DNA from: an uncultured Ardenticatenia bacterium
GTDB lineage: Bacteria > Chloroflexota > Anaerolineae > Promineifilales > Promineifilaceae
Reading direction: 5' to 3'
NCBI GenBank assembly: GCA_937858165.1
Contig: CALLZA010000661.1
Location: forward strand, 1-9,511
Length of the DNA: 9,511 bases
How positions within the stretch are numbered: position 1 is the first letter of the stretch; each line of letters starts with the position of its first letter. The notes beneath the pieces are model-generated. The model did no database searches. It was not told where the DNA came from and saw only the letters and a list, made by a program, of their open reading frames with translations. This document shows positions 1-5,903 of the stretch, one piece after another. The position numbers and the translations under genes are program-made.

Positions 1-135
1 TTGAGCGGTGTGATTTGTCCATTGTGTTTTGTGTGTCTTAGTGTTTGTCTTGTTTTAGTTCCTGTTGCGACATAAGACGTGTGTGAGCCGTGTACGTGTT
101 TGGTTGCGTCCAGCAGTTGCTTTAGGTTCTTGTCG
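1..135. other. Non-genomic low-quality sequence beyond the adapter
   Basis: This stretch is T/G-rich, low in complexity, and has no coding character or regulatory signal I would trust. It lies on the outer side of a sequencing adapter (150-215) and a poly-T run. On the opposite strand the order is insert, adapter, poly-A, noise, which is what an Illumina read gives when it runs past a short fragment. I infer it is assembled read-through noise and not part of the genome. Confidence 0.85.
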
Positions 136-149
136 TTTTTTTTTTTTTT
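136..149. other. Poly-T run (14 T) adjoining the adapter, read-through artefact
   Basis: Fourteen consecutive T lie immediately outside the P7 primer sequence. On the minus strand this is poly-A directly after the end of the adapter, as commonly reported when a sequencer runs off the end of a library molecule. It should not be read as a terminator tract or a biological homopolymer. Confidence 0.85.
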
Positions 150-215
150 CAAGCAGAAGACGGCATACGATATCTAGTACGGTCTCGTGGGCTCGGAGAT
201 GTGTATAAGAGACAG
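150..215 (+). other. Illumina Nextera i7 adapter (P7, index N702, transposase end)
   Basis: Positions 150-173 match the P7 flow-cell primer with one mismatch (T instead of G at 171). Positions 174-181 are CTAGTACG, the adapter form of Nextera index N702. Positions 182-196 are the Nextera read-2 primer part GTCTCGTGGGCTCGG. Positions 197-215 are the 19-base mosaic end AGATGTGTATAAGAGACAG. The order and lengths are exactly those of a Nextera library molecule. This is synthetic sequence left untrimmed in the assembly. Read from the insert outward it encodes the tell-tale peptide LLYTSPSPRD in one minus frame and SYTHLRAHE in another, both familiar from contaminated protein entries. Confidence 0.98.
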
Positions 216-775
216 CGGTACTGGGCCAGCCAGGCGGCGATGGCCCCGCCACCGGAGAGGCCGCTGACGGTGACGTGCTCACCCAGCCCCTGGGCGATGT
301 CGGCCGTCTCCGTGCCGTGGGCGGCCAGGTCGGCGGCGGTCAGATTCTCAAGGGCGTAACCGTAGCGTTCGGTCAGGCCGTGGTAGGGGGCCAGGGGGAT
401 GTAGACGTTGTAGCCCAGGTCAAAGAAGCGCTGGCCCAGCTCGCGAAACTGCTCCGGGCAACTGGTGAAGCCGTGGTAGAAGACGATGGCCCGTTCGACG
501 CGCTCCCCGTGGCTCATGAGGATGGAGTGGCAGACGGGGTTGAAGTCGGCCGTCTCGCTCTCTTCGGTCCAGATGGCGTCGATCTCGGCCGCGGCAGCGT
601 CATAGTCGGCCGCCGGGCTGGAGGCCAGCGGGTTGGTGACGCGAATGGGGTAGAACGCGGCAACGATGATGCTCAGCAGCAGCAGGGCCAGCAGGCCCAG
701 GACGATCAATAGAATGGCGCGCACAATGCGTCGGCCGCGGGAGGGGGTGGGGGCAGTCGGGGGCGATGTGGTCAT
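216..775 (-). CDS. Membrane-anchored alpha/beta-hydrolase, C-terminus lost at the contig end
   Basis: About 186 codons of a serine hydrolase survive. The protein starts with a Pro/Thr-rich, Arg-containing cytoplasmic tip. One strongly hydrophobic segment follows (about residues 19-42, Leu/Ile-rich), so the enzyme is probably anchored in the membrane with its catalytic domain outside. FYHGFTSC (about 99-106) fits the strand and oxyanion-hole HG of the family. GLSGGG (about 172-177) is the nucleophile elbow with Ser174. The catalytic Asp and His would lie downstream and are missing because the Nextera adapter interrupts the gene at 215/216. I chose the ATG at 773-775 because GAGAAGG lies about 8 bases upstream; a further in-frame start at 824-826 has no such support. 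The substrate cannot be told; it could be an esterase, lipase or acyl-aminopeptidase-like enzyme. The truncation is a library artefact, not a natural pseudogene. Confidence 0.85.
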
Positions 776-791
776 GGATGTGCCTTCTCGC

Positions 792-820
792 CGTGGGGGG
801 TATGACGGGCATGCCCCACG
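792..820 (-). other. Hairpin in the leader of the hydrolase gene
   Basis: CGTGGGG (792-798) is complementary to CCCCACG (814-820), giving a 7-bp GC-rich stem that could extend inward through ATG/CAT. It lies just upstream of the ribosome binding site of the hydrolase gene. No U-run follows, so it is not a classical terminator. It may be a leader structure or a small genomic palindrome. Confidence 0.4.
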
Positions 821-841
821 ACGCAACGAACTAAGCAGGGC

Positions 842-870
842 AGTTTAGCGCGGACGTAGCTGGCGCGCAA
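842..870 (-). promoter_or_regulatory. Weak candidate promoter for the hydrolase gene
   Basis: On the minus strand TTGCGC (865-870) and TAAACT (842-847) are separated by 17 bases. The matches to the sigma70 consensus are only partial (3/6 and 4/6), so this is tentative. The left end of the insertion sequence lies 16 bp upstream of the -35 box, so the element may have displaced upstream control sequence. Confidence 0.3.
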
Positions 871-885
871 TGGTGTGCAGAATGG

Positions 886-908
886 CGGGTGCGCGAACAA
901 GTTGTCAG
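886..908 (+). repeat. Left terminal inverted repeat of the insertion sequence
   Basis: The 23 bases beginning CGGGTGCGCGAAC and ending GTTGTCAG are the exact reverse complement of 2308-2330. The base pairs just beyond both ends of the match do not agree, which defines its limits. Confidence 0.95.
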
Positions 909-985
909 TATGTGTGAATGAGAGGAGGCCTTCTGTACAATGCAAGAGAGACATCACCCTACTCCAGCAAGACAGGAGGCCTCGA

Positions 986-2311
986 GTGGACAATATCACG
1001 ACCATAGCGCAAATGCTATCGACCCACGTGCAACAGGCTTTGCCGTCGGACTACGGCTTGGCCGATATCGAGCAGGTGACGCGGCGGCTGCTACAGGAAG
1101 TTGGACGGCAGACGGTGGCTGCCGTTGTCAATGCTGAGGAAGGGCGTTACCCGGAAGCAGCGTGGCCATGTCCGCACTGCGGGTCAACCATGAGCTACAT
1201 TCGGCAGCGAACAGCCCAATTGCGAACCCTGTTGGGCCGTTTGGAGGTGAGAAGAGCCTATTACCTCTGTTCAGCGTGTCACGCAGGGTGTTATCCACTC
1301 GACCGCCGGCTGGGGCTACGGCCCAACGCCATCAGCGCCGAGGTGGAACGTCTGGCGGCGATGACCGGGGTGCAACTGCCCTTTGAGAAAGGCCGGGATC
1401 TATTCGAGTCACTGACCCTGGTGTCGCTGAGTGACCAAACGGTCGACAAAGCGACGCAGACCTATGGCGCGCGGGTGGTTGGGCAAGAGGCGGCGTGGCG
1501 GGCGGTCGCCTACGACCAAGCTGCCTTACAGCAGCGCAAACGGACGGAGCGCCATCCGTTGCGGCTGTATGGGGCTATCGATGCCACCAAGGTTCATACC
1601 CACGGCCAGGACGACCACCCCTGGCGCGACCTGAAAGTGGGTGCCTGGTTTGAGGCTCGTGGCCGCCCCCCCAAACAGCCGGACGGTCAGTGGCGTATCC
1701 AGGCGGAGAACATTCACTACTACGCCGATATCTGCTCGGCCACCGAGTTCGGCCACCTACTGTGGACGACCGGTGTCCAGCACCACGCTCAATTGGCCCG
1801 CGAACTGGTCATCCTGGGGGATGGCGCCGATTGGATCTGGCGGCTGGTCGACGAACACTTCCCCCACGCCGTGCAGATTCTCGACTGGTTCCATGCCAGT
1901 GAATACCTGATGCCGGTCGCCAAAGCCGCTCTGGCCACCCCCGTCGTCCAGCAGCAATGGCTCCAGCAAGCCAAACAAGCCCTGTGGGATGGTGACCTGG
2001 ACGCTGTCATTGACGCCTGTCTAGACCTGGTGCGAATCGAAGACAGCTCCGACCCAGCCTTCGTGGCCGCTCGTTACTTCGACCAGAACCGCAGCCGCAT
2101 GGACTATCCCGCTTACCGGCAACAGGGGTACCAAATTGGCTCCGGGACGATTGAAAGCGCCGCCAAACAGATTGGCTTGCTGCGCATGAAAGTCGCCGGG
2201 GCCATCTGGAACGTCAAGAGCGCCCGTTTGGTCGCCAAAGCCCGCGCTGCTTACCTCTCCCACCGTTGGCCGGAGTTGGCTGCTTACCACCCCCTCCCTC
2301 TCGTTACCTGA
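986..2311 (+). CDS. ISKra4-family DDE transposase
   Basis: This 441-residue protein catalyses movement of the surrounding element. The N-terminal part has a zinc-ribbon pattern, CPHC (C62, C65) and CSAC (C95, C98), followed by the YPLDRRLGL segment typical of the family. The catalytic acidic residues are best assigned to D199 (GAIDATKV), D279 (LGDGADWIW) and E390 (GSGTIESA). ILDWFHASEYL (298-308) is another family hallmark. I chose the GTG at 986 because AGGAGG (974-979) lies six bases upstream. The frame opens further back to a GTG at 875, but that codon is outside the element, so it cannot be the native start. No internal stop or frameshift is seen, and the length is normal for the family. 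The family call rests on motif memory, not on a database search. Confidence 0.9.
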   Translation: MDNITTIAQMLSTHVQQALPSDYGLADIEQVTRRLLQEVGRQTVAAVVNAEEGRYPEAAWPCPHCGSTMSYIRQRTAQLRTLLGRLEVRRAYYLCSACHAGCYPLDRRLGLRPNAISAEVERLAAMTGVQLPFEKGRDLFESLTLVSLSDQTVDKATQTYGARVVGQEAAWRAVAYDQAALQQRKRTERHPLRLYGAIDATKVHTHGQDDHPWRDLKVGAWFEARGRPPKQPDGQWRIQAENIHYYADICSATEFGHLLWTTGVQHHAQLARELVILGDGADWIWRLVDEHFPHAVQILDWFHASEYLMPVAKAALATPVVQQQWLQQAKQALWDGDLDAVIDACLDLVRIEDSSDPAFVAARYFDQNRSRMDYPAYRQQGYQIGSGTIESAAKQIGLLRMKVAGAIWNVKSARLVAKARAAYLSHRWPELAAYHPLPLVT

Positions 2312-2330
2312 CAACTTGTTCGCGCACCCG
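2308..2330 (-). repeat. Right terminal inverted repeat of the insertion sequence
   Basis: This is a perfect 23-base reverse complement of 886-908. It contains the TGA stop of the transposase near its inner edge. Confidence 0.95.
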
Positions 2331-2343
2331 TTGAACCGGGTCG

Positions 2344-2363
2344 GTAGGGGCGGTTTACCCTAC
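2344..2363. other. Small palindrome beside the insertion sequence
   Basis: GTAGGG (2344-2349) and CCCTAC (2358-2363) form a 6-bp stem around an 8-base loop. No T-run follows. It lies 14 bp outside the right end of the insertion sequence. It could be a weak structure at the end of an upstream unit or a dispersed genomic palindrome; nothing more can be said. Confidence 0.35.
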
Positions 2364-2408
2364 ACAAGTGGCACGAGAGTATCATTTAGAAGAAATCATT
2401 CATAGAAA

Positions 2409-2437
2409 TTGACATTCTTCGATATGACTGCTAAAAT
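2409..2437 (+). promoter_or_regulatory. Sigma70-type promoter for erpA
   Basis: A perfect -35 TTGACA (2409-2414) is followed after exactly 17 bases by TAAAAT (2432-2437, 5/6 to TATAAT). Transcription should begin near 2443-2445, giving a leader of about 50 bases before the start codon. The surroundings are A/T-rich compared with the GC-rich genes. Confidence 0.8.
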
Positions 2438-2493
2438 CCTCTCAATCTCATCGGCACACTGCTGCCGACAGGTAGACAATAACTGAGGCAACT

Positions 2494-2907
2494 ATGGATG
2501 TTCAGCAGCTAGACAGCGTACAAACGGAAACCGTTTTTCTGACCGAGGCCGCCGCGGCGACCGTCCGCAACCTGTTGGTGCAGAAGAACGTGCCCGATTA
2601 TGGTCTGCGCGTGTTTGTGGCCGGCGGCGGCTGTTCCGGCATGCAGTATGGCATGGCCCTGGAAGCCGAGGCGCGTGATTACGACCACGTCATCGAGCGC
2701 GAGGGTGTGAAGATTTTCATTGACCCGACGAGCATGATGTACCTGGAAGGCGCGTCCATCGACTATGTCGACAGCATCATGGGCGGCGGCTTCAAGATCG
2801 AGAACCCCAACGCCGTGACTTCCTGCGGCTGCGGCACGTCGTTTAAGGCCAAGAATGGCGGCGCCTATGAGGGTGCGGCTGGCGGTGGTTGTGGTTGCGG
2901 CCACTAA
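2494..2907 (+). CDS. erpA: Iron-sulfur cluster carrier, ErpA/IscA (HesB-like) family
   Basis: A-type Fe-S carriers accept an assembled cluster and pass it to target apoproteins in the cytoplasm. The 137-residue protein has the complete family core: LTEAAAATVRNLL near the start, GLRVFVAGGGCSGMQYGM, and CGCG near the end. The three cluster-ligand cysteines are C47, C111 and C113. After the normal family end there is an unusual Gly-rich tail containing two more cysteines (C133, C135) and ending CGCGH. The start at 2494 is supported by TGAGG six bases upstream. The gene has its own promoter (2409-2437) and terminator (2946-2980), so it is probably monocistronic. ErpA and IscA cannot be separated reliably by sequence alone; no isc or suf genes are in view. 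Confidence 0.93.
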   Translation: MDVQQLDSVQTETVFLTEAAAATVRNLLVQKNVPDYGLRVFVAGGGCSGMQYGMALEAEARDYDHVIEREGVKIFIDPTSMMYLEGASIDYVDSIMGGGFKIENPNAVTSCGCGTSFKAKNGGAYEGAAGGGCGCGH

Positions 2908-2945
2908 GCTCCGCTACTAAGCGCCCACCCCGTTTTATCGATTGC

Positions 2946-2980
2946 AAAGGGTGTCGCCGTGATGGCTGACACCCTTTTTC
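2946..2980 (+). terminator. Intrinsic terminator after erpA
   Basis: AAAGGGTGTC (2946-2955) pairs with GACACCCTTT (2968-2977) around a 12-base loop, which can itself pair GCC with GGC. The second arm runs into TTTTTCTTT. The following gene's ribosome binding site (GGGAG, 2984-2988) begins four bases past the T-run, so that gene probably depends on read-through. Confidence 0.88.
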
Positions 2981-2996
2981 TTTGGGAGTTCGCCCC

Positions 2997-3374
2997 ATGA
3001 GTCTGCGTTACTTCACTGTGCAAGAGGCCAACGAGTTACTGCCGGAGCTGGAGCCGCTGGTCGGCCGCGTGCTGACCCTGCGGGCGCGCGCCAGCCATCA
3101 CAGCCGTGAGATGGGTGCGCTGCTGGCCGACCTGAGCAGCGACATCGGTGGCTCGCTGCCCTCCCGCCTGACCGGCGAGTTTGCCGAGATCGAAGAACTC
3201 ATTGAACGTATCCAGAGTTACGGCATTGTCTTGAAGAGTCTGGAGGCGGGGCTGCTCGACTTCCTGTGCGAACGCGATGGCCGCGACGTCTTTCTGTGCT
3301 GGCGCTATGGTGAGCCGACCGTGCAGTACTACCATGAACTGCACATCGGCTACCAGGGGCGTCGCCCCATCTGA
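2997..3374 (+). CDS. DUF2203 family protein of unknown function
   Basis: This 125-residue soluble protein has the full DUF2203 pattern. It opens with RYFTVQEANELLPELEPLV, followed by a long charged helical stretch (about 20-85) that could form a helical hairpin. It ends with GRDVFLCWRYGEPTVQYYHELHIGYQGRRPI, where the CWR-GE...YHEL block is the family signature. Function is unknown in the family. The ATG at 2997 is chosen over the in-frame TTG at 2982 because GGGAG (2984-2988) sits eight bases upstream of the ATG. No promoter lies between it and the erpA terminator, so expression may come from incomplete termination. A strong terminator follows at 3417. A link to erpA or folE is not shown by the sequence beyond adjacency. 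Confidence 0.88.
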   Translation: MSLRYFTVQEANELLPELEPLVGRVLTLRARASHHSREMGALLADLSSDIGGSLPSRLTGEFAEIEELIERIQSYGIVLKSLEAGLLDFLCERDGRDVFLCWRYGEPTVQYYHELHIGYQGRRPI

Positions 3375-3416
3375 CACCGGTTGCGGCACTGTCCGCGGCG
3401 TTTGGTGTGTTCATTG

Positions 3417-3450
3417 AACAGGCGACCGAGAGGTCGCCTGTTTCTGTTTA
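3417..3450 (+). terminator. Strong intrinsic terminator after the DUF2203 gene
   Basis: AACAGGCGACC (3417-3427) pairs perfectly with GGTCGCCTGTT (3432-3442), with a GAGA tetraloop of the GNRA type, and runs into TTTCTGTTT. The 11-bp perfect stem makes this the clearest terminator on the plus strand. It isolates the erpA/DUF2203 unit from folE. Confidence 0.93.
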
Positions 3451-3492
3451 ATGAGTTCGCGTCTACACCCGCCATTTTGTCCAAGAAAATAC

Positions 3493-3521
3493 TTGACAAA
3501 ATATGTACAATAGTATATTAT
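3493..3521 (+). promoter_or_regulatory. Sigma70-type promoter for folE
   Basis: TTGACA (3493-3498) is followed after 17 bases by TATTAT (3516-3521, 5/6). The region is markedly A/T-rich for this genome. Transcription should start near 3528, giving a leader of about 75 bases. CCCGTA (3523-3528) and TACGGG (3548-3553) form an inverted repeat straddling the predicted start, which could be an operator or a 5'-end structure. I do not recognise a tetrahydrofolate riboswitch in the leader. Confidence 0.82.
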
Positions 3522-3602
3522 TCCCGTAATTAAGTGAACAAGCCTTGTACGGGCAGCCGAAGCAGTGACTGGCAAGCAACGAGGCCATAAAAGGAGAACA
3601 CC

Positions 3603-4331
3603 ATGTACGACGCAAACCAACTAAACGGCCAACTGAACGGTAACGGCTGGCATAACACCTTTGACACGGCTGTCCTGTTGCGTGATGAGACCGCGGTCGA
3701 GACCCAAAACGGTCATAAGGGTTACCCTTTCTTGCCCGTTCTGACCACCGCGGCGGAGCGCAAAATGGCGATCGAGAGCGCCGTGCGCGACATCCTGCTC
3801 AACGTGGGCGAAGACCCGGAGCGCGACGGCTTGCAGCGCACGCCGCATCGGGTGGCCAAGATGTGGGGCGAAGTACTCAGTGGCTATGACACCGACCCGG
3901 TGGCGCTGGTCAACGGGGCCTTGTTCGATGTCGAGTACGATGAGATGGTCGTGGTCAAGGAGATCGAGTTCCACAGCATGTGTGAACACCACATGCTGCC
4001 GTTCTTCGGCCGCGCCCACGTCGCTTACCTGCCGGGCGAAAAGGTCATCGGCCTGTCGAAGATTCCGCGCATCGTCGACATGTTCGCCCGCCGCCTGCAG
4101 GTGCAGGAGCGCATGACCAGCGAGATCGCCGCTATGCTGGAAGAGGTGCTCCAGCCGCGCGGTGTGGCCGTGGTCGTTGAGGGGTCGCACATGTGCGGCA
4201 TCATGCGCGGGGTGGAGAAGGAGCATCCGCGCATGGTGACGACGGCCATGCGTGGCGCGTTTAAGCACGACCGCGATCTGCGCAACGACTTTATGGAGCA
4301 CCTGCGCCGCCCGGGCGGGGCGATGCAGTAA
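3603..4331 (+). CDS. folE: GTP cyclohydrolase I (FolE)
   Basis: This cytoplasmic enzyme converts GTP to 7,8-dihydroneopterin triphosphate, the first step of tetrahydrofolate and pterin synthesis. The 242-residue protein has a complete catalytic domain from about residue 50. Landmarks are [13 protein letters not shown] (76-88), [12 protein letters not shown] (125-136), [20 protein letters not shown] (150-169) and [11 protein letters not shown] (193-203). Zinc ligands C127, H130 and C198, and the catalytic H129, are present. The 71-residue spacing between the two cysteines equals that of the E. coli enzyme (C110 and C181). The first 45 or so residues are an Asn/Gly-rich extension of low complexity that is probably disordered. 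AAGGAG lies about eight bases before the ATG at 3603. It has its own promoter and a hairpin terminator shared with the convergent cca gene. Confidence 0.97.
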   Translation: MYDANQLNGQLNGNGWHNTFDTAVLLRDETAVETQNGHKGYPFLPVLTTAAERKMAIESAVRDILLNVGEDPERDGLQRTPHRVAKMWGEVLSGYDTDPVALVNGALFDVEYDEMVVVKEIEFHSMCEHHMLPFFGRAHVAYLPGEKVIGLSKIPRIVDMFARRLQVQERMTSEIAAMLEEVLQPRGVAVVVEGSHMCGIMRGVEKEHPRMVTTAMRGAFKHDRDLRNDFMEHLRRPGGAMQ

Positions 4332-4355
4332 GCCCCACCAGCAGCACGACCGATG

Positions 4356-4387
4356 GACGACCGGCCTGGGGCCGGTCGTCTCTATTT
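4356..4387 (+). terminator. Intrinsic terminator between convergent folE and cca
   Basis: GACGACCGGCC (4356-4366) and GGCCGGTCGTC (4370-4380) form a perfect 11-bp GC-rich stem with a 3-base loop. TCTATTT follows on the plus strand, so it best serves folE. It lies in the 50-bp gap between the two converging stop codons. On the minus strand the T-tract is lacking, but the hairpin may still hinder transcripts from cca. Confidence 0.85.
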
Positions 4388-5866
4388 CGGGGCGGCGGTC
4401 TGGCGCAGAAAGTCGACTGCCGCCTCGCGCGTCGCCACCTCGCCCGCGGCCTGCGCCTCCTCCAGTTCGGCCAACAGCCGCCCCAGCTCGCGCCCCGGCT
4501 CCATGCCAAGCAGCTCCATCACTTCCAGTCCGTTCAACAGCCGCGGCGGCGCGACCGTCTCCGTATAGCCGGTAAAGTAGGTGTCGAGCAGCGTGCCTAC
4601 CACGGCCAGCAGCGCCGCCCAACTCTCACCGGGGCCGGGGCCATTATAGGTCGCCAGGTGGTCGGCCAGCGACAGCAGGGCCACGTCGATCCCGGCGGCG
4701 TGCAGGGCACGATAGTAACGGTAGACGGTGCGGCGCGACGGGGGATGTGTTTCGTTGGCCAGATATAGCGGCCGCATGTGCCCGGCTACCGTGTCGCGCA
4801 CGCGGCGCACCGCCTCGCTGCTGAACCGCAGCCGGTTCAGCAGCTTCGTGGCCAGCGCTGCGCCGGCGTCGTCGTGGCCCAGGAAGCGGATGCGACCCGC
4901 CTGATCGATAGTTTGCGTGGCCGGCTTGCCCACATCGTGGAGTAGGGCGCTCCAGCGCAATAGCCGCCGACCAACGAAGCCGCCGTCGAGCGTGGCATCC
5001 AGGTGGGTTATCAGGGCCGGTCGGAAGGGCGCTAGCAGTTCACCAACCTCCGCCGCCCACGCCGCTTCGACCGGTGCGCCGTCGACGATACGCTCGACCA
5101 GCACCAGAGAGCGCAGAACGCTGAGGGTGTGGAGCAGCACGCCTTCGTGGTGCGGCGCAGACTGGGCCACGCCGTCCATCGCCGCCACGTCCGGCAGAGC
5201 GTAAGCCAACAAGCCCCATGTCTGGAGCAGGGCCACGCCTTGCTCGGGCGCGTCTGTGCCCAACAGCCGGGTTATCTCGTCGCGGATGCGTTCGGGCGAG
5301 GTGCGACCGGATAGCAGTGGCCCGGCAGCGCGAATGGCCGCCACGGTTTTCTCCGTCGGCGCGTAGCCCAGTTGGACGACAAAGCGGGCCGCGCGCAGGG
5401 CGCGCACCGGGTCATCGGCGATGGAGTGGTCGTGGATGGCCCGAATGCGTCCCGCCGCCAGATCGACCAGCCCGCCGTGGTGGTCGATCACCGCGTCGGC
5501 CGTCCGCGCCGCCACCGGCAGCGCCAGGGCGTTGATGGTGAAGTCGCGGGCGCGCAGGTCGTCGGCCAGCGAGTCGCCGCGGAAGCGAGCGATGTCGAGC
5601 GTTGTCACGCTAAGGGCGGTCTCGTTGTCGGGGACGAGAATGCGGCCGACGTCGCGCTCGTCGTCCAGCCGGTAGGCGGCCAAGCCCAGCCGGTGGGCCA
5701 GATCGAACGTCAGCGCAATGGCCCCTGTGGCCACGATCAGGTCGATGTCGTGGTTGGCTCGCCCCAGCAGCGCGTCGCGCACCGCCCCGCCGACGAGGTA
5801 GACCGGGTGGAGGTGGTCGGCCAGTAGCGGCCGGATACGGTCGAGGAACGGGTCGAGGGCGAGCAT
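4382..5866 (-). CDS. cca: CCA tRNA nucleotidyltransferase with HD domain (class II)
   Basis: This enzyme adds or repairs the CCA end of tRNAs from CTP and ATP. The 494-residue protein begins with a class II nucleotidyltransferase head: YLVGGAVRDALLG (23-35), then the metal-binding D40 and D42 (DIDLIV). Further motifs are RDFTINALAL (107-116), DDPVRALRAARFVVQLGY (151-168) and the PERIRDEI segment (191-198). An HD-type phosphohydrolase-like domain follows, with LLHDVGKP (308-315, H310/D311), GHDD (330-333) and GHM (362-364). Such fused HD domains occur in many bacterial CCA enzymes and can carry phosphatase/phosphodiesterase activity. The ATG at 5864-5866 has no clear Shine-Dalgarno. A 10-bp palindrome fills most of the 37-bp gap after hpt. 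Poly(A) polymerase is the main alternative. It is the last gene of the tdk-hpt-cca series. Confidence 0.9.
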   Translation of the reverse strand: MLALDPFLDRIRPLLADHLHPVYLVGGAVRDALLGRANHDIDLIVATGAIALTFDLAHRLGLAAYRLDDERDVGRILVPDNETALSVTTLDIARFRGDSLADDLRARDFTINALALPVAARTADAVIDHHGGLVDLAAGRIRAIHDHSIADDPVRALRAARFVVQLGYAPTEKTVAAIRAAGPLLSGRTSPERIRDEITRLLGTDAPEQGVALLQTWGLLAYALPDVAAMDGVAQSAPHHEGVLLHTLSVLRSLVLVERIVDGAPVEAAWAAEVGELLAPFRPALITHLDATLDGGFVGRRLLRWSALLHDVGKPATQTIDQAGRIRFLGHDDAGAALATKLLNRLRFSSEAVRRVRDTVAGHMRPLYLANETHPPSRRTVYRYYRALHAAGIDVALLSLADHLATYNGPGPGESWAALLAVVGTLLDTYFTGYTETVAPPRLLNGLEVMELLGMEPGRELGRLLAELEEAQAAGEVATREAAVDFLRQTAAPK

Positions 5867-5876
5867 GGGCGTTGTA

Positions 5877-5898
5877 GCGCGATTCTGGAGAATCGCGC
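5877..5898. repeat. Perfect 10-bp palindrome between hpt and cca
   Basis: GCGCGATTCT (5877-5886) is followed after two bases by its exact reverse complement AGAATCGCGC (5889-5898). On the minus strand the stem can grow to 13 bp with one G-U pair. It occupies the short gap between the hpt stop and the cca start and carries no T-run. It resembles a dispersed extragenic palindrome more than a terminator, though only one copy is in this window. In the transcript it might stabilise the upstream message or separate hpt and cca translation. Confidence 0.7.
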
Positions 5899-5903
5899 CA
5901 CGA

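Larger units (their letters stand above)
886..2330 (+). mobile_element. Insertion sequence, ISKra4 family, about 1445 bp, apparently intact
   Basis: A single transposase gene is bounded by perfect 23-bp terminal inverted repeats at 886-908 and 2308-2330. The transposase stop codon (2309-2311) lies inside the right repeat, so the element is compact. Immediately outside the repeats, the flanks (ending AGAATGG on the left, starting TTGAACC on the right) show no convincing target-site duplication. Some ISKra4 subgroups are known to make none; alternatively one flank has been rearranged. The element sits between the hydrolase gene and erpA and breaks no recognisable reading frame. Identical repeats and an undamaged frame suggest recent insertion and possible activity. 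Confidence 0.9.

Noticed and set aside
136..149. Poly-T run as a transcription terminator tract
   Set aside because: No hairpin precedes it and it abuts a synthetic adapter; it is read-through sequence.
55..282. Minus-strand frame of 75 codons across the adapter
   Set aside because: Its middle is translated adapter (SYTHLRAHE) and its end is noise; it is not a gene.
875..985. Longer transposase start at GTG 875
   Set aside because: The codon lies outside the inverted repeat and has no ribosome binding site, whereas GTG 986 follows AGGAGG at ideal spacing.
876..2340. Target-site duplication around the insertion sequence
   Set aside because: The flanking bases AGAATGG and TTGAACC share no convincing direct repeat at any offset tested by eye.
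3522..3602. Tetrahydrofolate riboswitch before folE
   Set aside because: The leader lacks the recognisable core sequences and pairing of known folate riboswitches; only a 6-bp inverted repeat is seen.
3621..4622. Long minus-strand frame of 333 codons opposite folE
   Set aside because: It is antisense to a complete folE and runs into the end of cca; its His/Arg/Ala-rich product shows no domain and is a G/C-bias shadow.
5372..5827. Plus-strand frames opposite cca
   Set aside because: They have low-complexity Arg/Gly/Val-rich products and no ribosome binding sites, and lie fully within a well-supported gene on the other strand.
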